From contig NZ_QANS01000003.1 of the NCBI RefSeq assembly GCF_003052265.1, forward strand, positions 310,001 to 374,000: 64,000 nucleotides of DNA, in the 5' to 3' direction. Below, piece by piece: positions 15,504 to 23,996 of the stretch. Position 1 is the stretch's first letter, and each line of letters opens with the position of its first letter. The notes below the pieces were generated by a model. The model had not been told where the DNA came from, made no database searches, and worked only from the letters and a program-made list of their open reading frames with translations. The translations under genes and the position numbers were made by a program. Origin of the DNA: Stenotrophobium rhamnosiphilum (GTDB lineage Bacteria > Pseudomonadota > Gammaproteobacteria > Nevskiales > Nevskiaceae).

Positions 15504-17372
15504 ATGACCTGGACCGCCGCGCACGCTCGCGACTTGTACAACATCCCCCAGTGGGGCGAGGGTTATTTCGACGTGGCCGACAACGGCCACCTGCTGGTGC
15601 GCCCGTTCCGCGAGCGCTCGCCAGTCGCGATTGACCTCTATGAGCTGGCCCAGCGCCTGCCCAAAGAAGGCCTGCAACTGCCGGTGCTGGTGCGTTTCAA
15701 CAACATCCTGCATGACCGCGTCGATGCGCTCACTGGCGCCTTCGGCGACATGATCAAAGAGCTCGGCTACAAAGGCGGCTACAAGGCGGTTTATCCGATC
15801 AAGGTCAACCAGCAGCGCAGCGTGGTTGAAGAAATCGTGCGTCACGGCGGCGAGCGCGTTGGTCTTGAAGCGGGCAGCAAACCCGAAATGGCTGCGGTGC
15901 TAGGTATGGCGCCAGCAGGTAGCGTCATCGTTTGTAACGGCTACAAAGATCGCGCCTACATCCGTCGAGCACTGATCGGCCAGAAGCTCGGCCATAAGGT
16001 TTACATCGTTGTTGAAAAACCATCCGAGCTGCCACTGGTGATTGAAGAATCACGCAAGCTTGGCGTTGCGCCGATGATTGGTTTGCGCGTGCGCCTCGCG
16101 TCGATGTCGACGAGTACGCAGCAAAACACCGGCGGTGAGAAATCCAAATTCGGTCTCGCTAGTCCGCAAGTGATTGAAGCCGTCGAACAAATGCGCGCAG
16201 CCGGGTTCATCGACGCCGTACGCATGGTGCACTTCCACCTCGGCTCACAAGTCGCCAACGTGCAAGACATTCAACGCGGCATGCGCGAAGCCGCACGCTT
16301 CTACGTAGAACTACGTGCACTCGGCGCGCCGCTGGATGTCGTCGACGTTGGTGGTGGTCTTGGCGTTGATTACGAAGGCACGCGCTCACGCAGCTACTGC
16401 TCGATGAATTATTCGCAGCGCGAATACGCGCGCAATATTCTGCGCACGCTGATGGATGTCTGCGATGAAGCGGGCCAACCTCAGCCGGACGTAATCAGCG
16501 AATCCGGTCGCGCACTCACCGCGCATCACGCTGTGTTGATTGCCGATGTCATCGATCAGGAAACTGCGCCGACGACCCAGCCCGGCGCGCCTGCTAAAAA
16601 TGATCCAGCCATCATTCACGATCTCTATTCATTGCTGACCGAAGTCGATTCACGCGGTCCGCTCGAATGTTTGCACGATGCTGCATCCGATCTTTCCGAA
16701 GCACAGTCGCAATACACGCACGGCATGCTCACGCTAACGCAGCGCGCGTATGCCGAGACGACGTACTACGCCGTCTGCCGTGCGATTCTGCCCAAGCTCG
16801 ACGACAGCATTCGCGCTCATCGCGAAGCGCTCGATGAGTTGCGTGGAAAACTCGCCGCAAAATACTTCTGCAACTTCTCCGTCTTCCAGTCCGTGCCGGA
16901 CTCGTGGGCGATTGATCAGGTATTCCCGATCCTGCCGATTCATCGCCTCGACGAACAACCTTCGATGCGCGCGAATCTTTGCGATCTGACCTGCGATTCC
17001 GACGGCCGCATCAATCACTACGTTGATCGTGGTGGCTTGGAGCCAACACTGCCAGTGCATCCGCTGAAGAGCGGCGAAGATTATCTGCTCGCCTTCTTCA
17101 TGGTCGGTGCTTACCAAGAAATTCTCGGCGACATGCACAACCTCTTCGGCGACACCAACGCGGTAAACGTTGTGCTCGATGGCAAAGGCGGCTGGCAGTT
17201 GGAAGGCGCAGAGCAGGGCGATCGTACTGACGAACTACTGCGTTACGTGCACTTGCTGCCAGAAGAGCTTGCAGAAAACTATCGCGTGAAATGCGAGGCT
17301 GCGGGTTTGTCGAAGGAAATTCTTGCAGAGCTGGAAGAAGGCCTCACGGGTTATACGTACTTGTCAGGCTAA
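15504..17372 (+). CDS. speA: Biosynthetic arginine decarboxylase
   Basis: 622 residues, matching the large PLP-dependent SpeA family. The PLP lysine is in YPIKVNQQR (K100). The barrel continues with VHFHLGSQ, VDVGGGLGVDYEG and SESGRALTAHHAVLIADV. The C-terminal beta domain contains LCDLTCDSDGRI, with the active-site cysteine region. It converts arginine to agmatine, the first step of polyamine synthesis here. The ATG has no strong ribosome-binding site. A 56-base perfect palindrome follows 11 bases after the stop. Confidence 0.95.
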   Translation: MTWTAAHARDLYNIPQWGEGYFDVADNGHLLVRPFRERSPVAIDLYELAQRLPKEGLQLPVLVRFNNILHDRVDALTGAFGDMIKELGYKGGYKAVYPIKVNQQRSVVEEIVRHGGERVGLEAGSKPEMAAVLGMAPAGSVIVCNGYKDRAYIRRALIGQKLGHKVYIVVEKPSELPLVIEESRKLGVAPMIGLRVRLASMSTSTQQNTGGEKSKFGLASPQVIEAVEQMRAAGFIDAVRMVHFHLGSQVANVQDIQRGMREAARFYVELRALGAPLDVVDVGGGLGVDYEGTRSRSYCSMNYSQREYARNILRTLMDVCDEAGQPQPDVISESGRALTAHHAVLIADVIDQETAPTTQPGAPAKNDPAIIHDLYSLLTEVDSRGPLECLHDAASDLSEAQSQYTHGMLTLTQRAYAETTYYAVCRAILPKLDDSIRAHREALDELRGKLAAKYFCNFSVFQSVPDSWAIDQVFPILPIHRLDEQPSMRANLCDLTCDSDGRINHYVDRGGLEPTLPVHPLKSGEDYLLAFFMVGAYQEILGDMHNLFGDTNAVNVVLDGKGGWQLEGAEQGDRTDELLRYVHLLPEELAENYRVKCEAAGLSKEILAELEEGLTGYTYLSG

Positions 17373-17383
17373 TGCGTGCTTTT

Positions 17384-17439
17384 GTAGGAGCGCCTCTTAG
17401 GCGCGATCAGCGCTGATCGCGCCTAAGAGGCGCTCCTAC
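17384..17439. repeat. GTAG-type palindromic repeat, family B copy 1 (perfect 56-base palindrome)
   Basis: GTAGGAGCGCCTCTTAGGCG begins a 28-base arm that is repeated exactly as its reverse complement. The arms meet at CAGC/GCTG without a loop. A close relative lies at 18645-18705 on the other side of the PHA synthase gene. Confidence 0.9.
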
Positions 17440-17465
17440 GGATTCAAAGAAAACGGGCGGCTAAC

Positions 17466-18638
17466 ATGACCAAGAAAAGCGCATCGATGCTTGAAAAGAT
17501 TTCCGGCAACGGCGCGCTCGCCACTGAGCGAGCATTGCAGTGGATTAGCAATGCCATCGAGCGTCAGATGAAGACGGAAAACTTCATCGTTGCGGATCAA
17601 ACGCCGCACGACATCATTTATCAGAAAGGTTTGCTGTCCGTTCGCAAATATCCTGCACTCACCGAATCTGAAATCCTGATTGGCGAGCAGATGGTCAAGG
17701 TCAGCAAGAAGCGCCATAAGATTCCGGTGGTGCTGATTCCGCCACTGGCAGCCGACCCGCTCAATTTCGATTTGATGCCGCATCGCAGCCTCGTGCGCTT
17801 TCTGTTGGCGCATGGCTACAAGGTTTATCTGGTCGACTTCGGCAGCCCCGATGCTGATCACTCGCATCTCGGTCTCGTCGATTACACGACGATCATGATT
17901 CCGGATGCGTTGAAAAGAATCCGCACCGATGCGCGCCAGAAAGAAATCACACTACTGGGTTACTGCATGGGCGGCTTGTTTAGCCTGATCTACGCCGGTT
18001 GGTCGCACGACAAGAACCTTCGCAACATCGTCACCATCGCCAGCCCGATTGATGCGCATCAAGCGGGCGCCGCAGGAAAGCTGTGGGAAGTCACTCGCAC
18101 GCCAGTTCGTCTGGTGCGCCGCTTCACTGGCTTTCGCATTCACAACATCGATCCGAGCAAACTCAATGTGCCGGGTTGGGTGTCGTCGCTGATTTTCAAA
18201 GCGACCAATCCGATGGGCACCGTCACGGGGTACATCGATCTGTTGATGAACCTGTGGGATCGCGACTACGTCACTGAGTATCAAACGATGTCGACGTGGT
18301 TCAACAAGATGCACGCCTATCCAGGCGGCATCATTCAAGACTTCATCGTTCGCGTAGGCATGGATAACGCCTTGGCAACGGGCAACATTCAACTCGGGCA
18401 TGGCAAAGGCAAAAGCGCCGCGCTCGATAAGATTGAAAGTTCACTGCTCGCGATTGCAGGCAAGACCGACAAGATCGTGACGGTCGATGCGGCGAAGAAG
18501 GTGATGGATATCATCGGCAGCGCCGACAAGGAATTCATGATCGCGCCGGGTGGTCATGCGGGTGTGTTTGCAGGAAGCAAAGCGCCGTTGACTACGTGGG
18601 TTTATGCCAATGAGTGGTTGGCTACGCGTTCAGCCTGA
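17466..18638 (+). CDS. phaC: Class III-type poly(3-hydroxyalkanoate) synthase-like protein
   Basis: 390 residues, in the range of class III PhaC subunits. The lipase-like box GYCMGG has the catalytic cysteine (C167); Asp in AGKTDKIV (D335) and His in PGGHAGV (H364) complete the triad. VDFGSPDADHSHLGLVDY fits the family. Class III enzymes normally need the partner PhaE, and none is encoded nearby, nor PhaA, PhaB or phasins. The gene stands alone between two copies of the same palindromic repeat. It could polymerise hydroxyacyl-CoA with an unlinked partner, or be a specialised acyltransferase or hydrolase of the same fold. Confidence 0.82.
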   Translation: MTKKSASMLEKISGNGALATERALQWISNAIERQMKTENFIVADQTPHDIIYQKGLLSVRKYPALTESEILIGEQMVKVSKKRHKIPVVLIPPLAADPLNFDLMPHRSLVRFLLAHGYKVYLVDFGSPDADHSHLGLVDYTTIMIPDALKRIRTDARQKEITLLGYCMGGLFSLIYAGWSHDKNLRNIVTIASPIDAHQAGAAGKLWEVTRTPVRLVRRFTGFRIHNIDPSKLNVPGWVSSLIFKATNPMGTVTGYIDLLMNLWDRDYVTEYQTMSTWFNKMHAYPGGIIQDFIVRVGMDNALATGNIQLGHGKGKSAALDKIESSLLAIAGKTDKIVTVDAAKKVMDIIGSADKEFMIAPGGHAGVFAGSKAPLTTWVYANEWLATRSA

Positions 18639-18644
18639 GTTTCT

Positions 18645-18705
18645 GTAGGAGCGCCTCTTAGGCGCGATAGCTCCATCGCCAATCGCGCCTAAGAGGCGCT
18701 CCTAC
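18645..18705. repeat. GTAG-type palindromic repeat, family B copy 2
   Basis: Arms of 24 bases identical to those at 17384-17439 (GTAGGAGCGCCTCTTAGGCG and on), separated by AGCTCCATCGCCA. It sits between the convergent phaC and ABC permease genes and may terminate both. Confidence 0.9.
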
Positions 18706-18719
18706 AAAATCAATTCGAT

Positions 18720-19493
18720 TTAGTTCTTGAGCTTGTACCCAGTCTTAAAGATCCAAGCGATCGCCGCAAAGCACAGCGTCATGAACACCAGCGTCATCCC
18801 CACGCTGACCGACATGCTGACATCCGATACGCCGTAGAAACTCCAGCGGAATCCGCTGATCAAATACACCACCGGATTGAACAGCGCGATCTGTTGCCAG
18901 ATGCCGGGCAGCATATTGATCGAATAGAAGCTGCCGCCAAGGAATGTTAAGGGCGTGACGATCATCATCGGAATGATCTGCAATTTCTCGAATCCATCTG
19001 CCCACACGCCGATGATGAAGCCGAACAGGCTGAACGTAATCGCGGTGAGTACCAGGAAGAACACCATCCAAACCGGATGCATGATCTGATAGTCCACAAA
19101 GATGCGTGCCGTCAGCAAAATCAAAATACCGAGCAGGACGGATTTAGTCGCGGCTGCGCCAACGTAGCCAATGACTGCTTCCACATAGGAAACCGGCGCA
19201 GAGAGCAGTTCATAAATAGTGCCCGACCACTTCGGCATATAAATACCGAACGATGCGTTGGAGATGCTCTCGGTTAATAGCGACAGCATGATCAAGCCGG
19301 GGATGATGAACGCGCCATAACTGATGCCATCAATCGCGCCCATGCGTGAACCAATCGCAGCGCCGAAGACGACAAAGTAGAGCGAGGTCGACAACACCGG
19401 GGAAGCAATACTCTGCATCAAGGTACGGAAAGTGCGCGCCATTTCAAAACGGTAAATCGCTTTGATCGCGTGAAAATTGATTGAGGAACTCAT
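18720..19493 (-). CDS. ABC-2 type transporter permease
   Basis: 257 residues with about six transmembrane segments (for example [18 protein letters not shown] and [17 protein letters not shown]). It has the ABC-2 signature region [33 protein letters not shown], split here by eye into typical conserved pieces. Such permeases of the YadH/NodJ type export lipids, polysaccharides or drugs together with one ATPase. Its ATG overlaps the stop codon of the ATPase gene (ATGA at 19490-19493). Confidence 0.9.
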   Translation of the reverse strand: MSSSINFHAIKAIYRFEMARTFRTLMQSIASPVLSTSLYFVVFGAAIGSRMGAIDGISYGAFIIPGLIMLSLLTESISNASFGIYMPKWSGTIYELLSAPVSYVEAVIGYVGAAATKSVLLGILILLTARIFVDYQIMHPVWMVFFLVLTAITFSLFGFIIGVWADGFEKLQIIPMMIVTPLTFLGGSFYSINMLPGIWQQIALFNPVVYLISGFRWSFYGVSDVSMSVSVGMTLVFMTLCFAAIAWIFKTGYKLKN

Positions 19494-20416
19494 GCGCGCG
19501 CCCTCACCAAGCTGACGAAAATATCTTCCAGAGAGCTCTGGCTGGATTGCAGTTCTTTAAAGTCGATGCCGTGTTCGCCCAGACTGCGCAGTAATGCAGC
19601 GATGCCGGTGTGTTCGTCTTGCGTATCGAAGGTATAGGTCAGCGTATTGCCATCGGCAGACAGCGTGAGTGGTTGCGTTGCAAACTCGGCGGGGATCTTC
19701 TCAAGCGGCGCTTTAAGATAAAGCGTCAGCTGTTTCTTGCCCAGCTTTTCCATCAGCACATTCTTATCTTCAACCAGAATCAGCTCGCCCTTGCTGATGA
19801 CGCCGATACGGTCCGCCATCTCTTCGGCTTCTTCGATGTAATGCGTCGTGAGAATAATGGTGACGCCGCTATCGCGCAGTCGTCGCACCATTTCCCACAT
19901 GTCGCGACGCAGTTCCACGTCGACGCCCGCACTAGGTTCATCGAGGAACAGAATCTGTGGTTCATGCGACAACGCCTTGGCAATCATCACGCGGCGCTTC
20001 ATGCCGCCGGATAGCGTCATCACTTTGGAATCTTTCTTGTCCCACAATGAAAGATCTTTCAGGATTTTTTCGATCAGTACTGGATCGCGTGGCTTACCAA
20101 ACAGGCCACGACTGAAATTGACTGTGGCCCAAACGCTTTCGAATGCATCCGTCGTGAGTTCCTGTGGCACCAAACCAATCTTGGATCGCGCCGCGCGGTA
20201 GTCGGAGATGATGTCGTGGCCATCGGCCAGCACCGTGCCGCTAGTGGGGTTCACAATGCCGCAGGTCACGCCAATCAGCGTGGTCTTGCCCGCGCCATTG
20301 GGGCCGAGCAGTGCAAAGATTTCGCCGCGACGGATATCGAGATTTACGCCTTTAAGGGCTTGGAAGCCGGTGGCGTAAGTCTTGGTGAGATTCTGGATGG
20401 AGATGATCGGTTGCAC
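19490..20416 (-). CDS. ABC transporter ATP-binding protein
   Basis: 308 residues from a GTG start, chosen because AGGAG lies a few bases upstream and homology begins at [16 protein letters not shown]. Walker [10 protein letters not shown], signature LSGGMKRR, Walker [13 protein letters not shown] and H-loop TTHYIEEAE are intact. The C-terminal ~70 residues ([13 protein letters not shown]) are the accessory region usual for YadG-type exporters. It pairs with the overlapping ABC-2 permease; substrate unknown. Confidence 0.92.
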   Translation of the reverse strand: MQPIISIQNLTKTYATGFQALKGVNLDIRRGEIFALLGPNGAGKTTLIGVTCGIVNPTSGTVLADGHDIISDYRAARSKIGLVPQELTTDAFESVWATVNFSRGLFGKPRDPVLIEKILKDLSLWDKKDSKVMTLSGGMKRRVMIAKALSHEPQILFLDEPSAGVDVELRRDMWEMVRRLRDSGVTIILTTHYIEEAEEMADRIGVISKGELILVEDKNVLMEKLGKKQLTLYLKAPLEKIPAEFATQPLTLSADGNTLTYTFDTQDEHTGIAALLRSLGEHGIDFKELQSSQSSLEDIFVSLVRARA

Positions 20417-20520
20417 GCGATCTCCTGTTAACTGCAGAGGAAGAGTAAAGACGTTGTCACAATGCCGACAACGGCCCTTACATAATTTAGACTGAAAACC
20501 CGGAAACAAGAGACCTGATC

Positions 20521-21099
20521 ATGAAAAAGATTCAATGGGTGTCGCTGCTGTCCTTAGTGTTCTGCGCGAGTGCATCTGCTGCACCGGTTACCTACAACAT
20601 TGACCCCACGCACACGTTTCCAAGCTTTGAAGCAGACCATATGGGCGGCCTCTCGGTATGGCGCGGCAAGTTCGACAAGACCAGCGGCACGGTCACACTC
20701 GATAAGGCAGCTAAAACGGGTGCGGTGGACATCGTCGTTGATGCCACTAGTGTTAACTACGGCCTCGGCATTATGGACGAGAAAGCCAGAAGCGCGGAGC
20801 TGTTCGATGTCGCCAAATATCCAACCGCGACTTACAAAGGCAAGCTTGATGGTTTTGTGAACGGCGCGCCAACCAAAGTCGTCGGCAACCTCACGCTGCA
20901 CGGCGTAACCAAGCCGGTTGATCTGAAGATTCAGTCATTCAAGTGCATTCAGCACCCGATGTACAAACGCGAAGTGTGCGGGGCCGATGCACTCACCACG
21001 ATCAAGCGCAATGAGTTTGGCATCGATGCTGGCAAGGCTTGGGGTTTCAGCATGGACGTGACGCTGCGTATTCAGGTTGAAGCGCTGGCCGCAGAGTAA
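20521..21099 (+). CDS. YceI family periplasmic protein
   Basis: 192 residues. Signal peptide [20 protein letters not shown], then the YceI lipocalin-like fold: [53 protein letters not shown] and the closing [23 protein letters not shown], here noted as separate conserved blocks. YceI proteins bind isoprenoid-like lipids in a hydrophobic tunnel and are acid/osmotic-stress induced in E. coli. Two cysteines (FKCIQH, REVCGAD) could form a disulfide. A small exported protein gene follows at a distance of 21 bases. Confidence 0.9.
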   Translation: MKKIQWVSLLSLVFCASASAAPVTYNIDPTHTFPSFEADHMGGLSVWRGKFDKTSGTVTLDKAAKTGAVDIVVDATSVNYGLGIMDEKARSAELFDVAKYPTATYKGKLDGFVNGAPTKVVGNLTLHGVTKPVDLKIQSFKCIQHPMYKREVCGADALTTIKRNEFGIDAGKAWGFSMDVTLRIQVEALAAE

Positions 21100-21120
21100 G
21101 ACTAGAGCCTGACGGAGAGA

Positions 21121-21339
21121 ATGATGAACTCTATCGCCAAGATTGGATTCGCCATGCTCGTCGTGAGTGGTGCTGCTTGCACCAACGCGCAGGTTTATAA
21201 CTCCACCTCGGAGTTGCGTGCGCAGCAATGCAGCAAGTTGCCCGAGCGCGACCAAGCGGAGTGCGCTTCTAACGCGCGCGCATCTTATGGTGAGTACAAA
21301 AAAGCCAGAGATGAGGCCGTGCAGGGCGAAACAAAGTAA
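21121..21339 (+). CDS. Small putative exported protein
   Basis: 72 residues: a hydrophobic N-terminus (MMNSIAKIGFAMLVVSGAACTNAQ) that reads as a signal peptide, then a short hydrophilic helix-forming part with two cysteines (QQCSKL...AECAS). GACGGAGAGA precedes the ATG. The segment GAAC is not a good lipobox. I recognise no family. It probably shares the yceI transcript, because the first strong terminator lies after it. Confidence 0.6.
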   Translation: MMNSIAKIGFAMLVVSGAACTNAQVYNSTSELRAQQCSKLPERDQAECASNARASYGEYKKARDEAVQGETK

Positions 21340-21352
21340 GAAGTACAACATC

Positions 21353-21389
21353 ATGGCCTGCGACGTTGATCGTCGCAGGCCATTTTTTT
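21353..21389 (+). terminator. Terminator after the yceI operon
   Basis: ATGGCCTGCGACG and CGTCGCAGGCCAT form a perfect stem followed by TTTTTT. Confidence 0.93.
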
Positions 21390-21391
21390 GC

Positions 21392-21916
21392 CTACTGTTC
21401 GCTGAGGCCTTTCAGATTATTCAGACCATCGGTGAAAGCATCACCAATCATCTTATCCATGTTGAAGAACACGCCCATCACCTTGCTGATGTAAGGGCTA
21501 GGACCATCCATGGTCCACGTCACGGTGGTGCTGTCGCCTTCCGCAGCTAACGTGAACTCAGCGGTGTTGTGCGTATTAAAAGGCTTAAAGAAATCGAGTT
21601 TGAATTTAACGGCTGAAGATGGCGTTGATTCCGAAACTTCCATCTTGCCTGCGCCGACAGTGTTATTGCCTTCCCAGCTATAAGCTGCGCCAACGCCGGA
21701 TTCAGGGCCGCTGTAACTGCGCTTCATCGCCGGATCCAATTTCTCGTAAGGCGACCACGTGGTCCAGCTATGCAGGTTATTAATCAGCGGAAAAATCTTT
21801 TCTGGTGGCGCTTTGATTGAGACTGAGCGCGAAACTTGAAAAGTGTCTGGCTTGGTTGCCGCGTAGCCCAGAACTGCGGCGATGGCTACAAGTACGATGA
21901 TGAGTAACTTACGCAT
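21392..21916 (-). CDS. SRPBCC family (polyketide cyclase/START-like) protein
   Basis: 174 residues. An N-terminal hydrophobic helix (KLLIIVLVAIAAVLGYAA) anchors or exports it. The START-like domain begins SVSIKAPPEKIFPLINNLHSWTTWSPYEKLDP and continues with the glycine-rich SGPESGVGAAYSWEGN and a C-terminal helix. SRPBCC domains hold hydrophobic ligands in a deep pocket; this envelope-anchored form has no assigned ligand. It lies downstream of the alpha/beta hydrolase on the same strand with a hairpin in between. Confidence 0.82.
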   Translation of the reverse strand: MRKLLIIVLVAIAAVLGYAATKPDTFQVSRSVSIKAPPEKIFPLINNLHSWTTWSPYEKLDPAMKRSYSGPESGVGAAYSWEGNNTVGAGKMEVSESTPSSAVKFKLDFFKPFNTHNTAEFTLAAEGDSTTVTWTMDGPSPYISKVMGVFFNMDKMIGDAFTDGLNNLKGLSEQ

Positions 21917-21976
21917 GACTTCTCCCGGTGTACGAGTTTAGAAACGCTCGGAGTGAGGTGAGTCAAAATCAGCTTC

Positions 21977-22004
21977 TGCCGCACTCCGAGATCGGCGTGC
22001 GGCA
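21977..22004 (-). terminator. Hairpin between the hydrolase and SRPBCC genes
   Basis: TGCCGCAC and GTGCGGCA arms with a 12-base loop, lying after the minus-strand hydrolase gene. The downstream sequence has only a short T-rich patch, so termination would be weak. Confidence 0.4.
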
Positions 22005-22040
22005 GAGCTTAGCGCGAGTTTTGCGGCGTGGCTATTTGCC

Positions 22041-22937
22041 TTAGGCCGCTGCGAGGAACTGACGCAGTTCGCTGGTAAAACGCAACGGCGCTTCAAACGG
22101 CAGCGCGTGACCGCAGTCTTCAAACTTCACAACACGTGCATTCGGTACCAACTTGCCAATCTGCAACTGGCCCTGCGCCGGGTACATCGTTGAGCGCATG
22201 CCCACGAGCACGGTCATTGGGATATTCACATTCGCAAGCGATGGGCGCCAGTCGTAATCGTCTTCGGTGTACGAGCGCAGCGTGTCCATATAAATCGGCC
22301 AGTTAGACGTTGGCGCGATGTTGCGGATGATGAACTCGTGCTTGGCGAGCTGGGAGAAAACTCTCCAGCCTGCTTTGTGAAACGCAAAGCCAAAGAATTC
22401 AGACAACACACTCCACAGTCGTGCGCGTAGTGCTTTTGGAATTTTCTTGAACGCTTCGCCGCGATACGGTTCCAGATCTTGCATCAGCGATTTCCACGCA
22501 CCGAGGCGTGACTGCTGTTGCACGCCAAGCAGGCCATGACGCCAGTCCTTGCCATTGCGCACGCAAGGCGCTTGATCCATGTGCAGATAACTGTGGATGC
22601 GATCAAAGCCATAGAGGCGGTGATATTGCAGCGCTGTGCAAGCGCCCATCGACAGGCCACCGAGGCGAACATTGCGCAGGTTCAATGCTTCCATCAAATC
22701 TTCGAGATCATCAGCGTGCTGTGTCAGCAGGCAAGGCTGCGACAGCGCTACTCGGTGAGAGCCGCCGAAGCCGCGCAGATCTGGAAGGATGAATTTGTAG
22801 CGCATCGCCAGTGGCGCAATGAAGGGCAACCACATCGCCCCTTGCATCGCAAAACCGTGAAGAAGAACAACCGGAGCACCGCGACCGATGCTGAGATAGT
22901 GAAGCTTGGCGCCGTCGCGCGTAGTGATGTAAGGCAT
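22041..22937 (-). CDS. Alpha/beta-fold hydrolase
   Basis: 298 residues with the oxyanion motif VVLLHGFAMQGAMW near 27-40, the nucleophile elbow GLSMGA (serine ~100), and the terminal histidine in FEDCGHALPFEAP. LPDLRGFGGSH is typical of the esterase/haloperoxidase branch. No signal peptide, so it is cytosolic. The substrate is not predictable. The next minus-strand gene is the lipid-pocket SRPBCC protein, so a lipid or ester substrate is possible. Confidence 0.82.
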   Translation of the reverse strand: MPYITTRDGAKLHYLSIGRGAPVVLLHGFAMQGAMWLPFIAPLAMRYKFILPDLRGFGGSHRVALSQPCLLTQHADDLEDLMEALNLRNVRLGGLSMGACTALQYHRLYGFDRIHSYLHMDQAPCVRNGKDWRHGLLGVQQQSRLGAWKSLMQDLEPYRGEAFKKIPKALRARLWSVLSEFFGFAFHKAGWRVFSQLAKHEFIIRNIAPTSNWPIYMDTLRSYTEDDYDWRPSLANVNIPMTVLVGMRSTMYPAQGQLQIGKLVPNARVVKFEDCGHALPFEAPLRFTSELRQFLAAA

Positions 22938-23084
22938 GTCCTACACACTAGCGATAATTATGATTTTTGCTAGTGCGGCGGAGGCCATTTTGCCTAGGAG
23001 TTCAGTTTAGGTTCAGTGACGCGCTGGCAAGGTGGCTCCAGTGGCAAAGTCGTCACGATGTCAGTTCAAAAGGAGATATTGAAC

Positions 23085-23363
23085 ATGAACCAGGACACAC
23101 TCAAAGGCCAATGGAAGCAATTAGTTGGCAAGGCAAAAACCACTTGGGGCAAGCTCACGGATGACGAGCTCCTGAAGATTGAAGGCAACGCCCAACGTCT
23201 TACGGGACTCGTGCAGGAGCGCTACGGCGCGACCCGCGAGGAAGCCGAAAAACAAGTGAAGAAGTTCTTCGATGGCGTATCGGACGCATTCAGTAACGAG
23301 CAGAGCCGCAGAGACACGCGTGCTGCCGATGCTGCGAGCACGCCTATCATTCCACCGATCTAA
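23085..23363 (+). CDS. CsbD family stress-response protein
   Basis: 92 residues from MNQDTLKGQWKQLVGK, with AAGGAG seven bases from the ATG; the frame upstream is not similar. The CsbD signature GQWKQLVGKAKTTWGKLTDDELLKIEGN is seen in its two halves, followed by a second helix ERYGATREEAEKQVKKF. These small soluble proteins accumulate in general stress. It heads a cluster with DUF1328 and BON genes, a frequent set in Proteobacteria under stress control. Confidence 0.93.
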   Translation: MNQDTLKGQWKQLVGKAKTTWGKLTDDELLKIEGNAQRLTGLVQERYGATREEAEKQVKKFFDGVSDAFSNEQSRRDTRAADAASTPIIPPI

Positions 23364-23403
23364 GCGCGTTAGCGTCTCTAGATCGTCATAAACGGAGGCC
23401 ACC

Positions 23404-23580
23404 ATGCTGCACTACGCAGTGGTGTTTTTCCTCATCGCGATCATCGCTGCACTGTTCGGCTTTAGTGGCATCGCCGCCAGTGCAGTGTCTATCGCACAAA
23501 TCTTGTTTCTCGTGTTTTTAGTGATTGCTGCAGTGGCCTTGGTTCTTGGATCACTGTCGCAACATAACGAACGCAACTGA
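23404..23580 (+). CDS. DUF1328 (YtjA-type) small membrane protein
   Basis: 58 residues, easily missed because of its size. Translation starts [20 protein letters not shown], then [20 protein letters not shown] and ends SLSQHNERN. It has two hydrophobic helices, as expected for DUF1328. ACGGAGGCCACC precedes the ATG. It is preceded by csbD (40-base gap) and followed by the BON gene (33-base gap). Function unknown; found in stress clusters. Confidence 0.9.
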   Translation: MLHYAVVFFLIAIIAALFGFSGIAASAVSIAQILFLVFLVIAAVALVLGSLSQHNERN

Positions 23581-23613
23581 GAATCGGCTTTCATTAATCT
23601 GGGGAGCAGACCA

Positions 23614-23940
23614 ATGAACCCAAAAGTTTTGTTAATCGCTATCGCTCTGAGTGTAGGGATTTTGCCCAGCGTCAGTTTTGCTGACCAATCGGCTTTGAGC
23701 CGCATGATGGTGGACGAGTCCGACATCATCATTTGCAATAAAGTCTGGGACGCACTGCAGGCGCAGAAAAATCTCCACATTGGAGAGATACAGGTGACAG
23801 CATTCAAGGGTTCAGTTCAGCTCTCTGGCTATGTCAGATCAAGCGATGAGCTGATGAAGGCTGCACTGGTTGCGCAGAAAGTGAGAGGCGTTGCTCAAGT
23901 GAAGAACGATCTCTTGCTGAAAGGCGAAATCAGAGTCTAA
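23614..23940 (+). CDS. BON domain periplasmic protein
   Basis: 108 residues. Signal peptide to about residue 23 (VSFA), then one BON domain (KVWDALQAQKNLHIGEIQVTAFKGSVQLSGYV...VAQKVRGVAQVKNDLLL, in short blocks). BON domains, as in OsmY, bind phospholipid membranes and help protect the envelope during osmotic stress. GGGGAGC precedes the ATG. Last gene of the csbD-DUF1328-BON cluster; a strong terminator follows. Confidence 0.9.
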   Translation: MNPKVLLIAIALSVGILPSVSFADQSALSRMMVDESDIIICNKVWDALQAQKNLHIGEIQVTAFKGSVQLSGYVRSSDELMKAALVAQKVRGVAQVKNDLLLKGEIRV

Positions 23941-23958
23941 TCAGTTGCTGCTGAAAAC

Positions 23959-23995
23959 AACCCCGCCATGGTCGCCATGGCGGGGTTTCTTTTTA
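23959..23995. terminator. Terminator between the BON gene and the acetyl-CoA hydrolase gene
   Basis: AACCCCGCCATGG-TCG-CCATGGCGGGGTT followed by TCTTTTT; a convergent arrangement, so it may also serve the minus-strand gene. Confidence 0.92.
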
Positions 23996-23996
23996 T

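Noticed and set aside
17384-18705. Insertion sequence bounded by the two family B palindromes
   Set aside because: The enclosed gene is a PHA synthase-like enzyme, not a transposase; the ends are REP-like, not IS terminal repeats.
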